DNA from: an uncultured Gammaproteobacteria bacterium
Lineage (GTDB): Bacteria; Pseudomonadota; Gammaproteobacteria; HK1
Assembly (NCBI GenBank): GCA_958295835.1
Contig: OY282378.1
Span: 2,249,001-2,313,000 of the forward strand
Length of the DNA: 64,000 nucleotides
Direction: 5' to 3'
Under the pieces are notes generated by a model. It saw only the letters and a list, made by a program, of their open reading frames with translations. It made no database searches and was not told where the DNA came from. This document shows, piece by piece, positions 40,601-52,600 of this stretch; within the stretch, counting starts at the first letter, position 1, and each line of letters opens with the position of its first letter. The position numbers and the translations under genes were made by a program.

Positions 40601-43600
40601 CCGGTCACGGACTTCTACACGGTGGGTTCGGACGCGACGATCGTGATCGCGGCGGGCTCGACGGCGGCGGCCTCGGACACGGTGAGGATCACCGCGGTGG
40701 ACAACGACACGGACGAGCCGGACCGGACGGTGACGCTGACGGCGACGGTTGACAACGACCAGGGCGAGGGGAGCGTGAGCGGGACCACGCTGACGCTCAC
40801 GGACAACGACGCGGCGCCGGGGGTGACGCTGACGGTGGCGTCGTCGCCGATCCCGGAGAACGGCGGCTCGACGACGGTGAGCGCGACGCTGACGCATCGG
40901 TCGAGCGCGGCGACGACGGTGACGGTGACACCGGTGTCGGGGTCGTACACGGTGAGTTCGTCGGACGCGACGATCACGATTGCTGCGGGGGAGACGGCGA
41001 ACGCGACGGACACGGCGTCGATCACCGCGGTGGACAACGACGTGGACGCGGCGGACAGCGCGGTGACGGTGACGGGCACGGCGCAGAACAGCCAGGGTGC
41101 GGGCACGGTGAGCGGGGCATCGCTGACCATTACCGACGACGACACGGCGGGGTTCGCGGTGTCGCCTGCGACATCGACGACCTCCCGGCTGCGGACGACG
41201 GAGGATGGCGGGACGGACACCTTCACGGTGAAGCTCGGGAGCGAGCCGACGGGGGACGTGGTGCTCGGCGTGGTGAGCTCGGACACGACGGAAGGCACGG
41301 TGTCCGCATCGTCGCTGACCTTCACGGACTCGAACTGGAACACGGCGCAGACGGTGACGCTGACCGGGGTGGACGACGCCCTGACCAACCTCGCGGACGG
41401 CGATAAGGACTACACCGTCACCCTGACGGTGAACATGTCGAGCACGGTGGACCCCAAGTACGACGCGCTCTCCTCCTCCCCGGTCACGGTGTACGCGGTG
41501 AACGCGGACAACGAGTACGGGCTGAACGTGAGCACGGTGACGGGTCAGGCGACGGAGGGTGGCGGGACGGCGACCTTCACGGTGGCGTTGAACACGCAGC
41601 CCTTGGCGGCGGTGACGGTATCGGTGACGAGCCAGGATACGAGCGAGGGCGCGGCGTCGCCGTCGTCGCTGACCTTCGCGGCGACGGCCTGGAACACGGC
41701 GCAGACGGTGACGGTGACCGGCGCGGACGACGCCATCGACGACGGTGACGTGACCTGGGCGGTGCGGCTCGACCCGTCGAGCGGCGACGCCGACTACAAC
41801 GGGCTGGCGAACGTGGACGTGTCGGTGACGACGACGGACGACGAGGCGCCGCCGACGGTGATGCTGGCCCTGTCGCCGTCGTCGATCGGGGAGATCCTCT
41901 TCAGGACTTCGGTCTCGACGGTGACGGCGACGCTGTCGCGCGCGTCGAGCGAGGCGGTGACGGTGACGGTGTCGGCGACGGCGGTGGCCCCGGCGGTGGC
42001 GGGCGACTTCACGCAGAGTGGCACGACGCTGACCATCGCGGCGGGGCAGACGGCCAGCACCGGCACGGTGACGCTCTTCTTGGTGGACAACGACGTGCAC
42101 GCGCCGGACAAGCAGGTGACGGTGTCGGCGACGGTCTCGGGCGGCAACAACGTGGCGGCGCCGTCGAGCGTGACGCTGACGCTGACGGACAACGAGCGGC
42201 TGCCGACGGTGGCGCTGGTGCTGTCGTCGCCGTCGATCACGGAGAACAGCGGGCTCTCGACGGTGACGGCGACGCTGTCGGGCAAGTCGAGCGAGGCGGT
42301 GACGGTGACGGTGGGGGCGGCGGCGGTGGCCCCGGCGGTGGCGGGCGACTTCACGCGGAGTGGCACGACGCTGACCATCGCGGCGGGGGATATGACGAGC
42401 ACCGGCACCGTGACGCTCACGGCGAACGACAACGCGGTCCCTTCAGCCCACAAGGCGGTGACAGTGACGGGCACGGCCGCGGGCGGCAACAACGTGGTGA
42501 ATCCGGCGGCCGTCACGCTCACCATCTTGGACGACGATGCGCCGGTCGTGGCGCTGGCGCTGTCTCCGTCGTCGATCTCGGAGAACGGCGGGGTAGCCAC
42601 GGTGACCGCGACGCTGGACCGGATGGCGAGCGTGGCGACGACGGTCACGGTGGCGGCGGCGGCGGTGGCCCCGGCGGTGGCGGGCGACTTCACGCGGAGT
42701 GGCACGACGCTGACCATCGCGGCGAGTGCGACGACGAGCACCGGCACCGTGACGCTCACGGCGATGGACAACGCGACGTATGCGCTGGCCAAACAGGTGA
42801 CGGTCTCGGGCACGGTGACGGGCGGCGACGGGGCGGCGAACCCGGCCGCCGCGACGCTGACGATCACGGAGGACGAGCGGGTGCCGACGGTGACGCTGGC
42901 CCTGTCGTCGACGTCGATTACGGAGATGGGCGGGATGACGACGGTGAGCGCGACGCTCTCGCACCCGTCGATCGGGGCGACGACGGTGACGGTGACGGCG
43001 GTCTCGGGCTTCTACACGGTGGGGACGGGGGCGGACGCGACCATCGTGATTCCGGCGGAGGCCACGGCGGCCGCGTCGGACGTGGCGACGGTGACGGCAG
43101 AGGACGACGCCGTGCATCAAGGCAGCGGCGGCCGGGCGACGCCGGTGGAGTTCACGGCTGAGAACAGCACGGGGTGGAGCCGATCGAGTCAGGGGCCGGC
43201 GCTGATGCTGACGGACAACGAGATGCTGCCGGAGGTGACGTTGGCGCTGTCGGAGCCGGACCCGACGAAGGCGGACACCATCCCCGAGAGCGGGGCGGGC
43301 AACGCGAGCACGGTGACGGCGACGCTGTCGGGGGCGTCGAGCGAGGCGGTGACGGTGACGGTGACGGCGACGGGCGCGACCGCGTCGGCCGGCGACTTCA
43401 CGCTGTCGAGCGACGAGACGCTGACGATCGCGGCGGGTTCGACGACGAGCGCCGGCACGGTGACGGTGACGGCGTTGGACGACACGACGGACGAGGCGGA
43501 CGAGACGGTGACGGTTTCGGGGACGGCGGCGGGCGGCAACGGTGTCGCGGCGCCGTCGAGCGTGACGCTGACCTTGACCGACGACGAGACGCTGCCGGAG

Positions 43601-46600
43601 GTGACGTTGGCGTTGTCGGAGCCGGACCCGACGAAGGCGGACACCATCCCCGAGAGCGGGGCGGGCAACGCGAGCACGGTGACGGCGACGCTGTCGGGCA
43701 AGTCCAGCGAAGCGGTGACGGTAACGGTGTCGGCGACGGGCGTGACCGCAGTGGTCGGCGACTTCATGCTGTCGAGCGACAAGACGCTGACCATCGCGGC
43801 CGAGGCGACGACGAGCACCGGCACGGTGACGGTGACGGCGGTGGACGACACGACGGACGAGGCGGACGAGACGGTGACGGTCTCGGCGACGGTCTCGGGC
43901 GGCAACGGTGTCGCGGCGCCGTCGAGCGTGACGCTGACGATCACCGACGACGAGACGCTGCCGGAGGTGACGCTGGTCCTGTCGCCGACGTCGATCGGGG
44001 AGGACGGCGGGGTATCGACGGTGACGGCGACGCTGTCGGGCAAGTCCAGCGAGGCGGTGACGGTGACGGTGGGGGCGGCGGCGGGAACGGGGGCGATGGC
44101 CGCGGACTTCGATCTGAGTACGGCGACGACGCTGACCATCGCGGCGGAGGAGACGACGAGCACGGGCGCGGTGACGGTGACGGCGAACGACAACGATGTG
44201 GATTCGCCGGACAAGTCGGTGACGGTGTCGGGGACGGCCACGGGCGGCAACAACGTGGCGGCGCCGTCGAGCGTGACGCTGACGATCACCGACGACGATC
44301 CCGCGCCGATGCTCTCCATCGACTCGCCGAGCGTGACCGAGGGCGACAGCGGCTCGACGGACCTGACCTTCACGGCGACCCTGAGCGCCGCCTCCGGACG
44401 CGAGGTGACGGTGCAGTATGCGGACGCGGGCACGGGGACGGCCACTTCCGGGACGGACTACACGGCGCTCACCGCCGGCACGCTGACCTTCCCCGCGGGG
44501 ACGACCAGCCAGACCTTCGACGTGGCGGTGACGGGCGACGTCCTGGACGAGGCGAACGAGACGGTGAAAGTGCGGCTGAAGGATCCGGTGAACGCGGCGG
44601 TCTCGACCACGGCGGGCACCGGCACCGGGACGATCACGGACAACGACGCGACGCCGACGCTGTCGATCAGCTCGCCGAGCGTGATGGAGGGCGACAGTGG
44701 CTCCGCGGCGCTGACGTACACGGTGACCCTGAGCGCCGCCTCCGGACGCCGGGTGACGGTGCAGTATGCGGACGCGGGCCTGGGGACGGCCACGTCCGGG
44801 ACGGACTACACGGCCATCACCGCCGGCGCTCTGACCTTCGCGGCGGGGACGACCAGCCGGACCTTCAGCGTGTTGGTGACGGGCGACACGGTGAACGAGT
44901 CGAACGAGACGGTGGAGGTGACCTTTAGCGGTGCGACGAACGCGACGATCTCGACGCCCGGCGGGGTCACCGTCAATTGGCTAAGGGTTACGGGGACGAT
45001 CACGGACGACGACGGCGCGCCGGACACGATCACGCTGACGGTGGACGACGACGACGTGGGCGAGGGCGACGGGGCGACGACGATCACGGTGACCGCCACG
45101 GTGGACGGCACGACCCGGTTCGCCGAGGCCAAGACGGTGAGCGTGAGCGTGTCGCAGAGCGGCACGTCGGGGAACGTGGTGGACTTCGCGGCGGTGTCGT
45201 CCTTCAACATCGAGATCGCGGCCGGGGCGGCGAGCGGTACCGGAACCTTCACGCTGACGCCGACGGACGATACGGAGGACGAGCTCGACGAGACCATCAC
45301 GGTCAGCGGCACATCGACCGGCCTGACGGTGAACCCGGCCACGATCAGCCTCACGGACAACGACGGGACGCCGACCTCGATCACGCTGACGGTGAACGAC
45401 AACAGCGTGGGCGAGGGCGACGGGGCCACCACGATCACGGTGACCGCCACGTTGGACGGCTCGACGACGCTCGGCTCAGCCACGACGGTGCAGGTGAACG
45501 TGGCGGGCAGCGGCGCCGCGACGGCGGTGGATTTCGACACGGTGTCGGCGTTCGACATCACGATCGCCGCGGGCGACGCGAGCGGTACCGCAAACTTCAC
45601 GCTGACGCCAACGAACGATGTGGTGGACGAGACCGACGAGACCATCACGGTGCGCGGCACGTCGTCCGGTCTGACGGTGAACTCGGCGACGATCAGCCTG
45701 ACGGACGACGACGCGGCCCCGACCGCGATCACGCTGACGGTGAGTGACAGCAGTGTGGGCGAGGGCGACGGGGCGACCTCGATCACCGTGACGGCCACGG
45801 TGGACGGAACCACCCGGTTCGCCGAGGCGAAGACGGTGCGGGTGAGCGTGGCGGGCAGCGGCACGGCGGGGGCGGTGGACTTCGCGGCGGTGGAGGCGTT
45901 CGACATCGAGATCGCGGCGGGGGCGGCGAGCGATACCGCCGGCTTCACGCTGACGCCGACGGACGACGCGGTGGACGAGACCAACGAGACGATCACGGTC
46001 AGCGGCGCGTCAGGCAGTCTGACGGTGAACGCGGCCACGATCAGCCTGACGGACGACGACGCGGCGCCGACCTCGATCACGCTGACGGTGGACGACACCA
46101 GCGTCGGCGAGGGGGACGGGGCGGCCACGATCACGGTGACGGCCACGGTGGACGGCACGATGCGGTTCGCCGAGGACACGACGGTGACGGTGAGCGTGGC
46201 GGGGAGCGGCACGGCGACGGCGGTGGACTTCGCGGCCGTGTCGTCGTTCAACATTACGATCCCCGCCGGGGCGGCGAGCAAGACCGGGAGCTTCACGCTG
46301 ACGCCGACCAACGACGCGGTGGACGAGACCGACGAGACGGTGACGGTGAGCGGCTCGTCGGGCAGCCTGACGGTGAACTCGGCCACGATCACGTTGACGG
46401 ACGACGACGCGGCGCCGACCGCGATCACCTTGACGGTGAGCGACACCAGCGTGAGCGAGGGCGACGGGGCGACCGCGATCACGGTGACCGCGACGGTGGA
46501 CGGGACGACCCGGTTCGCCGAGGCCACGACGGTGGAGGTGCTCGTGAGGGGCACCAGCGGCACGTCGACGGCGGTGGACTTCACGGCGGTGTCGCTCTTC

Positions 46601-49600
46601 GAGATCGTGATCGCCGCGGGGGCGGCGAGCGGCGCCAGCGACTTCACGCTGACGCCGACGAACGACGTACTGGACGAGACCGACGAGACGGTGACGGTGT
46701 ACGGCGCCTCGCCCGGCCTGACGGTGAGCTCGGCCACGATCACGTTGACGGACGACGACGCGACGCCGACCTCGATCACGCTGTCGGTGGACGACAACAG
46801 CGTGGCCGAGGACGACGGGGCCACCACCATCACGGTGACGGCCACGGTGGATGGCGGGACGCGGTTCATCGCGCTCACGACGGTGACGGTGAGCGTGGCG
46901 GGGAGCGGGACGGCGTCGGCGGTGGACTTCGCGGCGGTGTCGGACTTCGACATCGAGATCGAAGCGGGCGACGCGAGCGCTACCGGCACCTTCACGCTGA
47001 CGCCGACGAACGACGCGTTCGATGAGACGAACGAGACGATCACGGTGAGCGGCACGTCAGGCAGCCTGACGGTGAGCTCGGCCACGATCACGTTGACGGA
47101 CGACGACGATGCCCCGACCGCGATCACGCTGACGGTGGACGACAACAGCGTGGCCGAGGACGACGGGGCCACCACCATCACGGTGACGGCCACGGTGGAT
47201 GGCGCGAGTCGGTTCGTTGATCCCACGACCGTGACCGTGAGCGTGGGGGGTAGCGGCACGGCGACGGCGGTGGACTTCGCGGCGGTGTCGGACTTCGACA
47301 TCGAGATCGAAGCGGGCGACACGAGCGCTACCGGCACCTTCACGCTGACGCCGACGAACGACGCGGTGGACGAGACCAACGAGACGGTGACGGTGAGCGG
47401 CTCGTCGGGCAGCCTGACGGTGAACTCGGCCACGATCACGTTGACGGACGACGACGCGACGCCCTCGATCACGCTGACGGTGAACGACAACAGCGTGGCC
47501 GAGGACGACGGGGCGACCACGATCACGGTGACCGCCACGGTGGATGGCACGACCCGGTTCGCCGGGGCGACGACGGTGACCGTGAGCGTTGGGGGGAGCG
47601 GGACGGACACGGCGGTGGACTTCGCGGCGGTGTCGGACTTCGACATTACGATCGCCGCGGAGGCACAGAGCAAGACCGGGACCTTCACGCTGACGCCGAC
47701 GGACGACGCGGTGGACGAGACCACCGAGACGGTGACGGTGAGCGGCTCGTCGGGCAGCCTGACGGTGAACTCGGCCACGATCACGTTGACGGACGACGAG
47801 GCCCTGCCGACGGTGACGCTGGCGTTGTCTTCGACGTCGATCTCGGAGACGGGCGGCGTGACGACGGTGACGGCGACGCTGTCGGGTGCGTCGAGCGCGG
47901 CGGTGACGGTGACGGTGGGGGCGGCGGGCGCGACCGCGTCGGCGGGTGACTTCAGTCTGTCGACCGCGACGACGCTGACGATCGCGTCGGGTTCGACGAC
48001 GAGCGCGGGGACCGTGACGGTGACGGCGGTGGGCGACGCGAGGGACGAGACGGACGAGACGGTGACGGTTTCGGGGACGGCGGCGGGCGGCAACAGCGTG
48101 GCGAACCCGTCGAGCCTGACGCTGACGCTGACCGACGACGACACGGCCGGGTTCGCGGTGTCGCCGTCGACGACGACGACGTCGCGGCTGCGGACGACGG
48201 AGAATGGTGGGCTCGCGACGTTCACGGTGGCGCTGGAGAGCGAGCCGACGGGGGACGTGGTGCTCGGCGTGGTGATCTCGGACACGACGGAAGGCGCGGC
48301 GTCCACCTCGTCGCTGACCTTCACGGCGATGACCTGGAGCACGGCGCAGACGGTGACCCTGGCCGGGGTGGACGACGCCGCCGCCGACACCGACCAGGAC
48401 TACACCGTCACCCTGACGGTGAACACGACGAGCACGGTGGACGCCAACTACGACGCGCTCGCGAGCTCCCCGGTCACGGTGTACGCGGTGAACGCGGACA
48501 ACGAGTACGGGCTGAACGTGAGCGAGGTGACGGGTCAGGCGACGGAGTCGGGCGGTCAGGCGACCTTCACGGTGGCGCTGCTGACGCGGCCCACGGCGGC
48601 GGTGACGGTGTCGGTGTCGAGCCGGGATACGAGCGAGGGCGCGGCGTCGCCGTCGTCGCTGACCTTCGCGGCGACGGCCTGGAACACGGCGCAGACGGTG
48701 ACGGTGACCGGGGCGGACGACGCCATCGACGACGGGACCGTGACCTGGGCGGTGCGGCTCGATCCGTCGAGCGGCGACGCCAACTACAACCGCCTCTCGA
48801 ACGTGGACGTGTCGGTGACGACGACGGACGACGACGCGGCGCCGACCGCGATCACGCTGACGGTGGACGACAACAGCGTGGGCGAGGGGGACGGGGCGAC
48901 CACGATCACGGTGACGGCCACGGTGGACGGCTCGACCCGGTTTGCCGCGGCTACGACGGTGAGCGTGAGCGTGGCGGGCAGCGGCACGATGTCGGCGGTG
49001 GACTTCTCCGCGGTGTCGGATTTCGACATCGAGATCGCCGCCGGGGCGGAGAGCGAGGACGAGACCTTCACGCTGACGCCGACGAACGACACGGCGGACG
49101 AGACCGACGAGACGATTACCGTCAGCGGCACCTCGGGCAGCCTGACGGTGAACTCGGCCACCATCAGCCTCACCGACGACGATGCGGCGCCGACGCTGTC
49201 GATCAACTCGCCGAGCGTGTCGGAGGGCGACAGTGGATCGACGTCACTGACGTATACGGTGACCCTGAGCGCCGCCTCCGCACGCCGGGCGACGGTGCAG
49301 TATGCGGACGCGGGCACGGGGACGGCCACTTCGGGGACGGACTACACGGCCATCACCGGCGGCACGCTGACCTTCGCGGCGGGGACGACCAGCCAGACCT
49401 TCAACGTGTCGGTGACGGGCGACGTCGTGGCCGAGTCGAACGAGACGGTGGTGGTGACGTGGAGCAACGCGGCGAACGCGACGATCTCGACGCGCACCGG
49501 GATCGAGGTCAGTGCGCTAAGGGTTGACGGGACGATCACGGACGACGACGCCGCGCCGACCTCGATCACCCTGACGGTGAACGACAACAGCGTGGGCGAG

Positions 49601-52600
49601 GGCGACGGGGCGACCACGATCACGGTGACCGCCACGGTGGACGGCACGACGCGATTCGCCGAGGCTACGACGGTGAGCGTGAACGTGGCGGGGAGCGGCA
49701 CGGCGACGGCGGTGGATTTCGCGGTGGTGTCGGACTTCGACATCTCTATCGCGGCGGGGGCGGCGAGCAAGACCGGGACTTTCACGCTGACGCCGACCAA
49801 CGACGCGGTGGACGAGACCAACGAGACGGTGACGGTGAGCGGCACGTCGGGCAGCCTGACGGTGAACCAGGCCACGATCACGTTGACGGACGACGACGCG
49901 GCGCCGGGGGTGACGTTGTCGGTGGCGTCGTCGCCGATCCCGGAGAACGGCGGCTCGACGACGGTGAGCGCGACGCTGACGCACCCGTCGGTCGCGGCGA
50001 CGACGGTGACGGTGACGGCGGTCACGGACTTCTACACGGTGGGGGCGGACGAGACGATCGTGATCGCGGCGGGGGAGACGGCGAGCACGGACACGGCGAC
50101 GATCGCGGCGGTGAACGACGACGTGGACAACGTGAGCAACCGCTCGGTGACGGTGACGGGCACGGCCGCGAACAGCCAGGCCGCCGCCAACTCGGAGACG
50201 ATGACGGTCACCGGGGCGTCGCTGACGCTGACCGACGACGACACGGCGGGGCTCGCGGTGTCGCCTGCGACGACGGCATCGTCGCGGCTGCGGACGACGG
50301 AGTCGGGCGGGACGGACACCTTCACAGTGAAGCTGTCGAGCGAGCCGACGGGGGACGTGGTGCTCGGCGTGGTGAGCTCGCACACGACGGAAGGGACGGT
50401 GTCCACATCGTCGCTGACCTTCACGAACTCGAACTGGAACACGGCGCAGACGGTGACCCTGACCGGTGTGGACGATTCTCCCACTCTCTCCAATCCCAAT
50501 CCTTCCGCCGGCAACCGGCCCTACACCGTCACCCTGACGGTGAACGCGACGAGCACGGCGGACGACAACTACGACGCGCTCGCGAGCTCCCCGGTCATGG
50601 TGTACGCGGTGAACGCGGACAACGAGTACGGCTTGGACGTGGGTACGGTGACGGGTCAGGCGACGGAGGCGGGCGGGACGGCGACCTTCACGGTGGCGCT
50701 CGTCACCCAGCCTTCGGCGGCGGTGACGGTGTCGGTGACGAGCCGGGATGCGAGCGAGGGCGCGGCGTCGCCGTCGTCGCTGACCTTCGCGACGACGGCC
50801 TGGAACACGGCGCAGACGGTGACGGTGACCGGGGCGGACGACGCCATCGACGACGGGGACGTGACCTGGGCGGTGCGGCTCGATCCGTCGAGCGGCGACG
50901 CCAACTACGACGGGCTCTCGAACGTGGATGTGTCGGTGACGACGACGGACGACGACGGGGCGCCGGGGGTGGTGCTGGTGCTGTCGCCGTCGTCGATCTC
51001 GGAGAGCGGCGGTGCGGCCACGGTGACGGCGACGCTCTCGCATCCGTCGGGCGCGGCGACGACGGTGACGGTGACGGCGGTGTCGGGCTTCTACATGGTA
51101 GGTTCGGACGCGACGATCACGATTGCCGCGGGTTCGACGGCGAACGCCTCGGACACGGTGACGATCACCGCGGTGAACGACGACGTGCATCAGGGCGCGG
51201 CCGGTCGTTCGACGACGGTGATGGCGACGGTCGCGAACAGCATGGGCGCGGGGTCGGTGAGCGGCGGGGCACTGACGTTGAGCGACGACGAAGCCGCGCC
51301 GGGGGCGGAGCTGGCGCTGTCGGACGCCTCGATTTCGGAGAACGGCGGGACGTCGGTGGTGAGCGCGACGCTCTCCGGCAAGTCGGCGGCGGCGACGACG
51401 GTGACGGTGACGCCGGTGTCGGGGGCCTACACGGTGGGGTCGGACGCGACGATCGTGATCGCGGCGGGTTCGACGGCGAACGCCTCGGACACGGTGACGA
51501 TCACCGCGGTGAACGACGACGTGCATCAGGGCGCGGCCGGTCGTTCGACGACGGTGATGGCGACGGTCGCGAACAGCATGGGCGCGGGGACGGTGAGCGG
51601 GGCCACGCTGACGCTCACGGACGACGACGCGGCGCCGGGGGTGACGCTGGTGGTGGCGTCGTCGTCGATCCCGGAGAACGGCGGCTCGACGACGGTAAGC
51701 GCGACGCTGACGCATCGGTCGAGCGCGGTGACGACGGTGACGGTGACGGCGGTGTCAGGGTCCTACACGGTGGCTTCGGGGGCGGGGGCGACGATCGTCA
51801 TCGCGGCGGGCTCGACGGCGAGCACGGACACGGCGACGATCGCGGCGGTGAACGACGACGTGGACAACGTGAGCAACCGCTCGGTGACGGTGACGGGCAC
51901 GGCCGCGAACGCCCAAGCCGCCGCCAATTCGGAGACGATGACCGTCACCGGGGCGTCGCTGACGCTGACCGACGACGACACGGCGGGGCTCGTGTTGTCG
52001 CCGTCGACGTCGGCGTCGTCGCGGCTGCGGACGACGGAGTCGGGCGGGACGGCGGCGTTCGAGGTGAAGCTGTCGAGCGCCCCGACGGGGGACGTGGTAC
52101 TCGGCGTGGCGAGCTCGGACACGACGGAAGGCACGGTGTCCGCATCGTCGCTGACCTTCACGGCGACGACCTGGAGCACGGCGCAGACGGTGACGGTGAC
52201 CGGCGTGGACGACGCCCCCGCCAACCCCGCCGACGGCAACCGGGACTACACGGTCACCCTGACGGTGAACCCGAGCACGGCGGACGTCAACTACAACGCG
52301 CTCTCCCCGGTCACCGTGTATGCGGTGAACGCGGACAACGAGTACGGGCTGGAGTTGGGTACGGTAACAGGGCCGGTGACGGAGGCGGGCGGTCAGGCGA
52401 CCTTCACGGTGGCGCTGGTGACGCAGCCTTCGGCGGCGGTGACGGTGTCGGTGACGAGCCGGGATACGAGCGAGGGCACGGTGTCGCCGTCGTCGCTGAC
52501 CTTCGAGACGAGCGACTGGAGCACGGCGCGGACGGTGACGGTGACCGGGGTGGATGACGACGTCGACGACGGTGACGTGGCCTGGGCGGTACGGCTGGAC

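Noticed and set aside
34859..42100. Very long minus-strand open frames under the giant gene (also 31412-33823, 44806-48390, 51755-56311).
   Set aside because: They mirror the GTG/ACG/GCG/TCG codon-biased repeats on the plus strand, consist of Arg/His-rich or Val/Ser/Thr-rich monotony, and have no domain, start context or stop consistent with real genes.
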